64,000 nucleotides of DNA from Macrostomum hystrix (lineage: Eukaryota > Platyhelminthes > Macrostomidae): positions 682,001-746,000 of the forward strand of contig CATNEN010000014.1 of the NCBI GenBank assembly GCA_950097015.1, in the 5' to 3' direction. Shown piece by piece: positions 25,914 through 38,880 of this stretch; the first letter of the stretch is position 1; each line of letters opens with the position of its first letter. The notes beneath the pieces were generated by a model, which was not told the DNA's origin, did not search any database, and saw only the letters and a list, made by a program, of their open reading frames with translations. The position numbers and the translations under genes were made by a program.

Positions 25914-28900
25914 ACTAGCAAGTTTTGCCCCCCTTCGGGGAGCAGAAATACTTTTAATTCGTCTAGTATATACTTTTTAGCAGCTGAATTTACAGCTTTT
26001 TAAAGCTACAATGAACCCCCAGTTGACAATGATCCCCCAGTTGACAATGATCCCCCAGTTGACAATGAAACCCCAGTTAACAATGAACCCCCAGTTGACA
26101 ACGATCCCCCAGTTGACAATGATCCCCCATTTGACAATGATCCCCCAGTTGACAATGATCCCACAGTTGACAATGATCCCCCAGTTGACAAAGATCCCCC
26201 AGTTCACAATGATCACCCAGTTGATGATGATCCCCCAGTTGATGATGATCCCCCAGTTGAAAATGATCCCCCAGTTGACAATGATCCCCCAGTTGACAAT
26301 GATCCCACAGTTGACAATGATCCCCCAGTTGACAAAGATCCCCCAGTTCACAATGATCACCCAGTTGATGATGATCCCCCAGTTGATGATGATCCCCCAG
26401 TTGAAAATGATCCCCCAGTTGACAATGATCCCCCAGTTGACAATGATCCCCCAGTTGACAATGATCCCCCAGTTAACAAAGATCCCCCAGTTCACAATGA
26501 TCCCCCAGTTGATGAAGTCTCCCCATTGATGATGATCCCCCAGTTGAAAATGATCCCCCAGTTGACAATGATCCCCCAGTTGACAATGATCCCCCAGTTG
26601 ACAATGATCCCCCAGTTAACAAAGATCCCCCAGTTCACAATGATCCCCCAGTTGATGAAGTCTCCCCATTGATGATGATCCCCAGTTAACAATGTTCCCC
26701 CAGTTGACAATGATCCCCCAGTTGATGATGATCACCCAGTTGACAATGATCCCCCAGTTGACAATGATCCCCCAGTTGACAATGATCCCCCAGTTGACAA
26801 TGATCCCCCAGTTGATGATGATCCCCCAGTTGACAATGATCCCCCAGTTGAGAATGATCCCTCAGTTGACAATGATCCCCCAGTTAACAAAGATCCCGCC
26901 GGTTGACAATGATCCCACAGTTGACAATGAACCCCCAGTTGACAATGATCCCCCAGTTGATGATGATCCCCCAGTTGACAATGATCCCCCAGTTGACAAT
27001 GATCCCCCAGTTGACAATGAACCCCCAGTTGACAACGATCCCCCAGTTGACAATGATCCCCCAGTTGACAATGATCCCCCAGTTGACAATGATCCCCCAG
27101 TTAACAAAGATCCCCCAGTTCACAATGATCCCCCAGTTGACAATGAACCCCCAGTTGACAATGAACCCCCAGTTGACAAAGATCCCCCAGTTGACAATGA
27201 TCCCCCATTTGACAATGATCCCCCAGTTGACAATGATCCCCCAGTTGACAATGATCCCCCAGTTGACAATGATCCCCCAGTTGACAATGATCCCCCAGTC
27301 GACAATTATCCCCCAGTTTACCATGATCCCCCAGTTCACCATGATCCCCATTTTGATGATGACTCCCCAGTTGACGTTGATTTTTCAAACGCTGGGTTAG
27401 CCAAGATTCAAACTCAGGTTTCGCCATGTTTTAAACCCTGGTGGGCTATGATTCAAACTCTCGTTTTGCCATGATTCAGACTCTGGTTTAGCCAAGATTC
27501 AAACTCTGGTTGGCTATGATTCAAACTCTGGTTTAGCCATGATTCAAGCGCTGGGTTAGCCATGATTGAAACTTGGTTTTTGCCATGATTCAAACTCTGG
27601 TTTAGCCATGATTCAAACGCTGGGTTAGCCATGATTGAAACTCTGGTTTAGCCAAGATTCAAACTCTGGTTGGCTATGATTCAAAGTCTGGTTTAGCCAT
27701 GATTCAAACTCTGGTTTAGCCATGATTCAGACTCTGGTTTAGCCATGATTCAAACTCTGGTGTAGCCATTATTCAAACTCTGGTTTAGCCATGATTCAAA
27801 CTCTAGTTTAGCCATGCTGATGATGATGGTTTAGCCATGATTCAAACTCTAGTTTAGCCATGCTGATGATGATGGTTTAGCCATGATTTAGTCTCTGGTA
27901 TAGCCATGATTCAGACGCTGGTTTAGCCATGATTCAAACTCTGGTGTAGCCAATATTCAAACTCTGGTTTAGCCATGATTCAAACTCTGGTTTAGCCATG
28001 ATTCAGACTCTGGTTTAGCCATGATTCAGACGCTGGTTTAGCCATGATTGAAACTCTGGTTTAGCCATGATTCAGACTCTGGTTTAGCCATGATTCAGAC
28101 TCTGGTTAAGCCATGATTCAGACTCTGGTTTAGCCATGATTCAAACTCTGCTTTAGCCATGACTCAAACTCTGGTTTAGCCATGATTCGGACTCTGGTTT
28201 AGCCATGATTCAAACTCTGCTTTAGCCATGATTCAAACTCTGGTTTAGCCATGATTCAAACTCTGCTTTAGCCATGATTCAAACTCTGCTTTAGCCATGA
28301 TTCAGACGCTGGTTTAGGCATGATTCAAACTCTGGTTTAGCCATGATTCAGACGCTGGTTTAGCCATGCTGATGATGATGGTTTAGCCATGATTCAGACT
28401 CTGGTTTAGCCATGATTCAGACTCTGGTTTAGCCATGACTCAAACTCTGGTTTAGCCATGATTCAGACGCTGGTTTAGCCATGATTGAAACTCTGGTTTA
28501 GCCATGCTGATGATGATGGTTTAGCCATGATTCAGACTCTGGTTTAGCCATGATTCAAACTCTGGTGTAGCCAATATTCAAACTCTGGTTTAGCCATGAT
28601 TCAAACTCTAGTTTAGCCATGATTCAAGATCTGGTTTAGCCATGATTCAGACGCTGGTTTAGCCATGCTGATGATGATGGTTTAGCCATGATTCAAACTC
28701 TGGTTTAGCCATGATTCAAACGATGGTTTAGCCATGATTTAAACGATGGTTTAGCGATGATTCAAACGATGGTTTAGCCATGATTCAAACGATGGTTTAG
28801 CCATGATTCAAACTCTGGTTTTGCCATGATTCAAACGATGGTTTAGCCATGATTTAAACGATGGTTTAGCCATGATTTAAACGATGGTTTAGCCATGATT

Positions 28901-30934
28901 CAAACGATGGTTTAGCCATGATTTAAACGACGGTTTAGCCATGATTCAAACGATGGTTTAGCCATGATTCAAACGATGGTTTAGCCATGATTCAAACGAT
29001 GGTTTTGCCATGATTCAAACTCTGGTTTAGCCATGATTCAAACTCTGGTTTAGCCATGATTCAAACGATGGTTTAGCAATGATTCAAACGATGGTTTAGC
29101 CATGATTCAAACGATGGTTTAGCCATGATTCAAACAATTGTTTAGCCATGATTCAAGATCTGGTTTAGCCATGATTTAAACTCTGGTTTAGCCATGATTC
29201 AAGCTCTGGTTTTGCCATGATCCAAACTCTGGTTTAGCCATGATTTAAACGATGGTTTAGCCATGATTCAAACGATGGTTTAGCCATGATTCAAACGATG
29301 GTTTAGCCATGATTCAAACTCTGGTTTTGCCATGATTCAAACGATGGTTTAGCCATGATTCAAACTCTGGTTTAGCCATGATTCAAACTCTAGTTTAGCC
29401 ATGATTCAAGATCTGGTTTAGCCATGATTCAAACTCTGGTGTAGCCATTATTCAAACTCTGGTTTAGCCATGATTCAAACTCTAGTTTAGCCATGCTGAT
29501 GATGATGGTTTAGCCATGATTCAAACTCTAGTTTAGCCATGCTGATGATGATGGTTTAGCCATGATTTAGTCTCTGGTTTAGCCATGATTCAAACTCTGG
29601 TTTAGCCATGATTCAGACGCTGGTTTAGCCATGATTCAAACTCTGGTGTTGCCAATATTCAAACTCTGGTTTAGCCATGATTCAAACTCTGGTTAAGCCA
29701 TGATTCAGACGCTGGTTTAGCCATGATTCAGACGCTGGTTTAGCCATGATTCAAACTCTGGTTTAGCCATGATTCAGACTCTGGTTTAGCCATGATTCAG
29801 ACTCTAGTTTAGCCATGATTCAGACTCTGGTTTAGCCATGATTCAGACTCTGGTTTAGCCATGATTCAGACGCTGGTTTAGCCATGATTCAGACTCTGGT
29901 TTAGCCATGATTCAAACTCTGGTTTAGCAATGATTCAGACTATGGTTTAGCCATGATTCAGACTCTAGGTTAGCCATGATTCAAACTCTGGTTTAGCCAT
30001 GATTCAGACTCTGGTTTAGCCATGACTCAAACTCTGGTTTAGCCATGATTCAAACTCTGGTTTAGCCATGATTCAAACTCTGGTTTAGCCATGATTCAAA
30101 CTCTGGTTTAGCCATGATTCAAACTCTGGTTAAGCCATGATTCAGACTCTGGTTTAGCCATGATTCAAACTCTGCTTTAGCCATGATTCAGACGCTGGTT
30201 TAGCCATGATTCAGACTCTGGTTTAGCCATGATTCAAACTCTGGTTTAGCAATGATTCAGACTCTGGTTTAGCCATGATTCAGACGCTGGTTTAGCCATG
30301 ATTCAAGCTCTATTTTTGCCATGATTCAAATTCAGGTTTGCTATGATTTATGATATTTTATTTACGAAATGAAAAAAATAAATCAAAATAATCTTCAATC
30401 ACTACTGGCTGAAAATTAGTCTAAATGATTTGACGCAGTGCAGAATCGAACCCTAGCCTAGCCTAACTTATTCCTAGTGCCTAACACATCGGCTATTCCG
30501 ACTGTTGGTTAGTGGGTGCAGAAATCAGCCTTATAAAATGAATTCTCAAAGTTCTGGCTTTGTACAATGAAGTAAGAAAATAGAGTACACTCAGTCTCGC
30601 GGTTGGTTGTGTACATTTATTTCCAATTTGTCTCCAGAGTGCAGGCTTCAAATTCAATCAGCTAGGGGTTGTTGCGCAATTTGACGATGCAATTCTAATT
30701 CAGTGGCAGTGAGTGGTTTGACCTTTGAATTTGACCTTTGAAAAATCATGTTTTTCGAATATTTAATCCCTTTAGCAATAAAGTTAAGCTTAATAAAAAT
30801 ACGTGTAAAATTGTCCCCATATTTGGCATCTTTTGGTGAAGAAATGGTGAAAATTGGTTGAGCCGTTCGGGAGAAAATCAGTTACAAGCAACCAAGCAAG
30901 CAAGCAAGCAAGCATTTCATTTTTAGTATAGTGG
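25914..30934 (+). repeat. Composite satellite unit 6, type B (second copy)
   Basis: Copy of 17204-22224 shifted by exactly 8710 bp. Header 25914-26010, 18-mer array about 26011-27380, 23-mer array about 27383-30340, spacer about 30341-30934. It includes the same ACGATGG subfamily block at about 28,708-29,360. Confidence 0.9.
30341..30934. mobile_element. Spacer copy 5 (type B)
   Basis: Copy of 12921-13514 shifted by 17420 bp. Confidence 0.55.
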
Positions 30935-33900
30935 ACTAGCAAGTTTTGCCCCCCTTCGGGGAGCAGAAATACTTTTAATTCGTCTATAATATACTTTTTA
31001 GCAGCTGAATTTACAGCTTTTTAATTCTACATTGATCCCCCAGTTGACAATGATCCCCCAGTTGACAATGATCCCCCAGTTGACAACGATCACCCAGTTG
31101 ACAATGATCCCCCATTTGACAATGATCCCCCAGTTGACAATGATCCCACAGTTGACAATGATCCCCCAGTTCACAATGATCACCCAGTTGATGATGATCC
31201 CCCAGTTGATGATGATCCCCCAGTTGAAAATGATCCCCCAGTTGACAATGATCCCCCAGTTGACAATGATCCCACAGTTGACAATGATCCCCCAGTTGAC
31301 AAAGATCCCCCAGTTCACAATGATCACCCAGTTGATGATGATCCCCCAGTTGATGATGATCCCCCAGTTGAAAATGATCCCCCAGTTGACAATGATCCCC
31401 CAGTTGACAATGATCCCCCAGTTGACAATGATCCCCCAGTTAACAAAGATCCCCCAGTTGACAATGATCCCCCAGTTGACAATGATCCCCCAGTTGACAA
31501 TGATCCCCCAGTTGATGATGATCCCCCAGTTGAAAATGATCCCCCAGTTGACAATGATCCCCCAGTTGAGAATGATCCCCCAGTTGACAATGATCCCCCA
31601 GTTGATGAAGTCTCCCCATTGATGATGATCCCTAGTTAACAATGTTCCTCCAGTTGACAATGTTCCCCCAGTTGACAATGATCCCCCAGTTGACAATGAT
31701 CCACCAGTTGACAATGATCCCGCCGGTTGACAATGATCCCACAGTTGACAACGATCCCCCAGTTGACAATGATCCCCCAGTTGACAATGATCCCACAGTG
31801 GACAATGATCCCCCAGTTGACAAAGATCCCCCAGTTCCCAATGATCACCCAGTTGATGATGATCCCCCAGTTGATGATGATCCCCCAGTTGAAAATGATC
31901 CCCCAGTTGACAATGATCCCCCAGTTGACAAAGATCCCCCAGTTCACAATTATCACCCAGTTGATGATGATCCCCCAGTTGACAATGATCCCCCAGTTGA
32001 CAATGATCCCCCAGTTGACAATGATCCCCCAGTTAACAAAGATCCCCCAGTTCACAATGATCCCCCAGTTGATGAAGTCTCCCCATTGATGATGATCCCC
32101 AGTTAACAATGTTCCTCCAGTTGACAATGTTCCCCCAGTTGACAACGATCCCCCAGTTGATGATGATCACCCAGTTGACAATGATCCCCCAGTTGACAAT
32201 GATCCCCCAGTTGACAATGATCCCCCAGTTGACAATGATCCCCCATTTGACAATGATCACCCAGTTGACAATGATCCCCCAGTTGACAATGATCCCCCAG
32301 TTGACAATGATCCCCCAGTTGACAATGATCCCGCCGGTTGACAATGATCCCACAGTTGACAATGAACCCCCAGTTGACAATGATCCCCCAGTTGATGATG
32401 ATCCCCCAGTTGACAATGATCCCCCAGTTGACAATGATCCCCCAGTTGACAATGAACCCCCAGTTGACAACGATCCCCCAGTTGACAATGATCCCCCAGT
32501 TGACAATGATCCCCCAGTTGACAATGATCCCACAGTATACAATGATCCCCCAGTTGACAAAGATCCCCCAGTTCACAATGATCCCCCAGTTGACAAAGAT
32601 CCCCCAGTTCTCAATGATCCCCCAGTTGATGATGATCCCCAGTTGATGACGATTCCCCAGTTGACAACTATCCCCCAGTTGACCATTACCCCCCAGTTGA
32701 CAATGATCTCTCAGTTCACAATGATCCCCCAGTTGACAATGATCCCCCAGTTGACAATGAACCCCCAGTTGACAATGAACCCCCAGTTGACAAAGATCCC
32801 CCAGTTGACAATGATCCCCCATTTGACAATGATCCCCCAGTTGACAATGATCCCCCAGTTGACAATGATCCCCCAGTTGACAATGATCCCCCAGTTGACA
32901 ATGATCCCCCAGTTGACAATGATCCCCCAGTCGACAATTATCCCCCAGTTTACCATGATCCCCCAGTTCACCATGATCCCCATTTTGATGATGACTCCCC
33001 AGTTGACGTTGATTTTTCAAACGCTGGGTTAGCCAAGATTCAAACTCAGGTTTCGCCATGTTTTAAACCCTGGTGGGCTATGATTCAAACTCTCGTTTTG
33101 CCATGATTCAAACTCTGGTTTAGCCAAGATTCAAACTCTGGTTGGCTATGATTCAAACTCTGGTTTAGCCATGATTCAAACGCTGGGTTAGCCATGATTG
33201 AAACTCGGTTTTTGCCATGATTCAAACTCTGGTTTAGCCAAGATTCAAACTCTGGTTGGCTATGATTCAAACTCTGGTTTAGCCATGATTCAGACTCTGG
33301 TTTAGCCATGATTCAAACTCTGGTTTAGCCATGATTCAGACTCTGGTTTAGCCATGATTCAAACTCTGGTGTAGCCATTATTCAAACTCTGGTTTAGCCA
33401 TGATTCAAACTCTAGTTTAGCCATGCTGATGATGATGGTTTAGCCATGATTCAAACTCTGGTTTAGCCATGATTTAGTCTCTGGTTTAGCCATGATTCAA
33501 ACTCTAGTTTAGCCATGCTGATGATGATGGTTTAGCCATGATTCAAACGCTGGTTCAGCCATGATTTAGTCTCTGGTTTAGCCATGATTCAAACTCTGGT
33601 TTAGCCATGATTCAGACGCTGGTTTAGCCATGATTGAAACTCTGGTTTAGCCATGATTCAGACGCTGGTTTAGCCATGATTGAAACTCTGGTTTAGCCAT
33701 GATTCAGACTCTGGTTTAGCCATGATTCAGACGCTGGTTTAGCCATGATTCGGACGCTGGTTTAGCCATGATTGAAACTCTGGTTTTGCCATGATTCAGA
33801 CTCTGGTTTAGCCATGATTCACACTCTGGTTTAGCCATGGTTCAAACTCTGGTTTAGCCATGATTCAGACTCTAGTTTAGCCATGATTCAGACTCTGGTT

Positions 33901-34623
33901 TAGCCATGATTCAGACTCTATTTTAGCCATGATTCAGACTCTAGTTTAGCCACGATTCAGACTCTGGTTTAGCCATGATTCAAACTCTATTTTTGCAATG
34001 ATTCAAACTCAGGTGTGCTATGATTTATGATATTTTATTTACGAAATGAAAAAAATAAATTAAAATAGTCTTCAATCACTACTGGCTGAAAATTAGTCTA
34101 AAATGATTTGACGCAGTGCAGAATCGAACCCTAGCCTAGCCTATAACCTATTCCTAGTGCCTACACATCGGCTATTCCGACTGTTGGTTAGTGGGTGCAA
34201 AAATCAGCCTTATAAAATGAATTCTCAAAGTTCTGGCTTTGTACAATGAAGTGAGAAAATAGAGTACACTCAGTCTCGCGGTTGGTTGTGTACATTTATT
34301 TCCAATTTGTCTCCAGAGTGCAGGCTTTAAATTCAATCAGCTAGGGGTTGTTGCGCAATTTGACGATGCAATTCTAATTCAGTGGCAGTGAGTGAAATTC
34401 TCAATAGTCTAAGATGGTTTGACCTTTGAAAAAATCATGTTTTTCGAATATTTAATCCTCTTAGCAATAAAGTTCAGCTTAATAAAAATACGTGTAAAAT
34501 TGTCCCCATATTTGGCATCTTTTGGTGAAGAAATGGTGAAAATCGGTTGAGCCGTTCGGGAGAAAATCAATTACAAGCAAGCAACCAACCAACCAACCAA
34601 CCATTTCATTTTTAGTATAGTGG
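30935..34623 (+). repeat. Composite satellite unit 7, type A (third copy)
   Basis: Third copy of the type A unit, 17420 bp after the first. Header 30935-31031, 18-mer array about 31032-33012, 23-mer array about 33015-34020, spacer about 34021-34623. Array irregularities are at the same places as in the other two copies. Confidence 0.9.
34021..34623. mobile_element. Spacer copy 6 (type A)
   Basis: Copy of 16601-17203 shifted by 17420 bp. Confidence 0.55.
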
Positions 34624-37600
34624 ACTAGCAAGTTTTGCCCCCCTTCGGGGAGCAGAAATACTTTTAATTCGTCTAGTATATACTTTTTAGCAGCTGAATT
34701 TACAGCTTTTTAAAGCTACAATGAACCCCCAGTTGACAATGATCCCCCAGTTGACAATGATCCCCCAGTTGACAATGAAACCCCAGTTAACAATGAACCC
34801 CCAGTTGACAACGATCCCCCAGTTGACAATGATCCCCCATTTGACAATGATCCCCCAGTTGACAATGATCCCACAGTTGACAATGATCCCCCAGTTGACA
34901 AAGATCCCCCAGTTCACAATGATCACCCAGTTGATGATGATCCCCCAGTTGATGATGATCCCCCAGTTGAAAATGATCCCCCAGTTGACAATGATCCCCC
35001 AGTTGACAATGATCCCACAGTTGACAATGATCCCCCAGTTGACAAAGATCCCCCAGTTCACAATGATCACCCAGTTGATGATGATCCCCCAGTTGATGAT
35101 GATCCCCCAGTTGAAAATGATCCCCCAGTTGACAATGATCCCCCAGTTGACAATGATCCCCCAGTTGACAATGATCCCCCAGTTAACAAAGATCCCCCAG
35201 TTCACAATGATCCCCCAGTTGATGAAGTCTCCCCATTGATGATGATCCCCCAGTTGAAAATGATCCCCCAGTTGACAATGATCCCCCAGTTGACAATGAT
35301 CCCCCAGTTGACAATGATCCCCCAGTTAACAAAGATCCCCCAGTTCACAATGATCCCCCAGTTGATGAAGTCTCCCCATTGATGATGATCCCCAGTTAAC
35401 AATGTTCCCCCAGTTGACAATGATCCCCCAGTTGATGATGATCACCCAGTTGACAATGATCCCCCAGTTGACAATGATCCCCCAGTTGACAATGATCCCC
35501 CAGTTGACAATGATCCCCCAGTTGATGATGATCCCCCAGTTGACAATGATCCCCCAGTTGAGAATGATCCCTCAGTTGACAATGATCCCCCAGTTAACAA
35601 AGATCCCGCCGGTTGACAATGATCCCACAGTTGACAATGAACCCCCAGTTGACAATGATCCCCCAGTTGATGATGATCCCCCAGTTGACAATGATCCCCC
35701 AGTTGACAATGATCCCCCAGTTGACAATGAACCCCCAGTTGACAACGATCCCCCAGTTGACAATGATCCCCCAGTTGACAATGATCCCCCAGTTGACAAT
35801 GATCCCCCAGTTAACAAAGATCCCCCAGTTCACAATGATCCCCCAGTTGACAATGAACCCCCAGTTGACAATGAACCCCCAGTTGACAAAGATCCCCCAG
35901 TTGACAATGATCCCCCATTTGACAATGATCCCCCAGTTGACAATGATCCCCCAGTTGACAATGATCCCCCAGTTGACAATGATCCCCCAGTTGACAATGA
36001 TCCCCCAGTCGACAATTATCCCCCAGTTTACCATGATCCCCCAGTTCACCATGATCCCCATTTTGATGATGACTCCCCAGTTGACGTTGATTTTTCAAAC
36101 GCTGGGTTAGCCAAGATTCAAACTCAGGTTTCGCCATGTTTTAAACCCTGGTGGGCTATGATTCAAACTCTCGTTTTGCCATGATTCAGACTCTGGTTTA
36201 GCCAAGATTCAAACTCTGGTTGGCTATGATTCAAACTCTGGTTTAGCCATGATTCAAGCGCTGGGTTAGCCATGATTGAAACTTGGTTTTTGCCATGATT
36301 CAAACTCTGGTTTAGCCATGATTCAAACGCTGGGTTAGCCATGATTGAAACTCTGGTTTAGCCAAGATTCAAACTCTGGTTGGCTATGATTCAAAGTCTG
36401 GTTTAGCCATGATTCAAACTCTGGTTTAGCCATGATTCAGACTCTGGTTTAGCCATGATTCAAACTCTGGTGTAGCCATTATTCAAACTCTGGTTTAGCC
36501 ATGATTCAAACTCTAGTTTAGCCATGCTGATGATGATGGTTTAGCCATGATTCAAACTCTAGTTTAGCCATGCTGATGATGATGGTTTAGCCATGATTTA
36601 GTCTCTGGTATAGCCATGATTCAGACGCTGGTTTAGCCATGATTCAAACTCTGGTGTAGCCAATATTCAAACTCTGGTTTAGCCATGATTCAAACTCTGG
36701 TTTAGCCATGATTCAGACTCTGGTTTAGCCATGATTCAGACGCTGGTTTAGCCATGATTGAAACTCTGGTTTAGCCATGATTCAGACTCTGGTTTAGCCA
36801 TGATTCAGACTCTGGTTAAGCCATGATTCAGACTCTGGTTTAGCCATGATTCAAACTCTGCTTTAGCCATGACTCAAACTCTGGTTTAGCCATGATTCGG
36901 ACTCTGGTTTAGCCATGATTCAAACTCTGCTTTAGCCATGATTCAAACTCTGGTTTAGCCATGATTCAAACTCTGCTTTAGCCATGATTCAAACTCTGCT
37001 TTAGCCATGATTCAGACGCTGGTTTAGGCATGATTCAAACTCTGGTTTAGCCATGATTCAGACGCTGGTTTAGCCATGCTGATGATGATGGTTTAGCCAT
37101 GATTCAGACTCTGGTTTAGCCATGATTCAGACTCTGGTTTAGCCATGACTCAAACTCTGGTTTAGCCATGATTCAGACGCTGGTTTAGCCATGATTGAAA
37201 CTCTGGTTTAGCCATGCTGATGATGATGGTTTAGCCATGATTCAGACTCTGGTTTAGCCATGATTCAAACTCTGGTGTAGCCAATATTCAAACTCTGGTT
37301 TAGCCATGATTCAAACTCTAGTTTAGCCATGATTCAAGATCTGGTTTAGCCATGATTCAGACGCTGGTTTAGCCATGCTGATGATGATGGTTTAGCCATG
37401 ATTCAAACTCTGGTTTAGCCATGATTCAAACGATGGTTTAGCCATGATTTAAACGATGGTTTAGCGATGATTCAAACGATGGTTTAGCCATGATTCAAAC
37501 GATGGTTTAGCCATGATTCAAACTCTGGTTTTGCCATGATTCAAACGATGGTTTAGCCATGATTTAAACGATGGTTTAGCCATGATTTAAACGATGGTTT

Positions 37601-38821
37601 AGCCATGATTCAAACGATGGTTTAGCCATGATTTAAACGACGGTTTAGCCATGATTCAAACGATGGTTTAGCCATGATTCAAACGATGGTTTAGCCATGA
37701 TTCAAACGATGGTTTTGCCATGATTCAAACTCTGGTTTAGCCATGATTCAAACTCTGGTTTAGCCATGATTCAAACGATGGTTTAGCAATGATTCAAACG
37801 ATGGTTTAGCCATGATTCAAACGATGGTTTAGCCATGATTCAAACAATTGTTTAGCCATGATTCAAGATCTGGTTTAGCCATGATTTAAACTCTGGTTTA
37901 GCCATGATTCAAGCTCTGGTTTTGCCATGATCCAAACTCTGGTTTAGCCATGATTTAAACGATGGTTTAGCCATGATTCAAACGATGGTTTAGCCATGAT
38001 TCAAACGATGGTTTAGCCATGATTCAAACTCTGGTTTTGCCATGATTCAAACGATGGTTTAGCCATGATTCAAACTCTGGTTTAGCCATGATTCAAACTC
38101 TGGTTTAGCCATGATTTAAACGATGGTTTAGCCATGATTCAAACTCTGGTTTTGCCATGATTCAAACGATGGTTTAGCCATGATTCAAACGATGGTTTAG
38201 CCATGATTCAAACTCTGGTTTAGCCATGATTCAGACTCTATTGTTGCAATGATTCAAACTCAGGTTTGCTATGATTTATGATATTTTATTTACGAAATGA
38301 AAAAAATAAATCAAAATAATCTTCAATCACTACTGGCTGAAAATTAGTCTAAATGATTTGACGCAGTGCAGAATCGAACCCTAGCCATGCCTAACTTATT
38401 CCTAGTGCCTAACACATCGGCTATTCCGACTGTTGGTTAGCGGGTGCAGAAATCAGCCTTATAAAATGAATTCTCAAAGTTCTGGCTTTGTACAATGAAG
38501 TAAGAAAATAGAGTACACTCAGTCTCGCGGTTGGTTGTGTACATTTATTTCCAATTTGTCTCCAGAGTGCAGGCTTCAAATTCAATCAGCTTGGGGTTGT
38601 TGCGCAATTTGACGATGCAATTTCAATTCAGTGGCAGTGAGTAAAATTCTCAATAGGCCAAGATGGTTTGACCTTTGAAAAAATCATGTTTTTCGAATAT
38701 TTAATCCTCTTAGCAATAAAGTTAAGCTTAATAAAAATACGTGTAAAATTGTCCCCATATTTGGCATCTTTTGGTGAAGAAATGGTGAAAATCGGTTGAG
38801 CCGTTCGGGAGAAAATCAATT

Positions 38822-38853
<32 letters not shown>

Positions 38854-38880
38854 CCAAGCATTTCATTTTTAGTATAGTGG
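34624..38880 (+). repeat. Composite satellite unit 8, type B with a divergent end
   Basis: Header 34624-34720, 18-mer array about 34721-36090, 23-mer array about 36093-38266, spacer about 38267-38880. It follows the type B copies up to about 38,100, then departs: instead of the long 23-mer tail it has a few ACGATGG-type units and goes early into its own spacer, which carries small differences (for example CTAGCCATGCC and a longer AAGC tract). The unit is 4257 bp against 5021 bp for full type B. Confidence 0.88.
38267..38880. mobile_element. Spacer copy 7 (divergent)
   Basis: This spacer mixes features of both types: AAATTCTCAATAGGCC as in type A, but a pure, longer AAGC tract (38,822-38,860) as in type B. 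It also has private substitutions. It could be the older parent or a recombinant of the A and B spacers. Confidence 0.55.

Larger units (their letters stand above)
11945..38100 (+). repeat. 8710-bp higher-order repeat, three tandem copies
   Basis: The sequence from about 11,945 matches itself at +8710 and +17420 until about 38,100, which is 3.00 copies. Offsets stay exactly 8710 throughout, so there are no length differences, and I found no base differences in the lines compared. Each period holds the end of a 23-mer array and spacer, a type A unit and most of a type B unit. Either a very recent segmental tandem duplication or an assembly duplication would give this. Confidence 0.88.
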
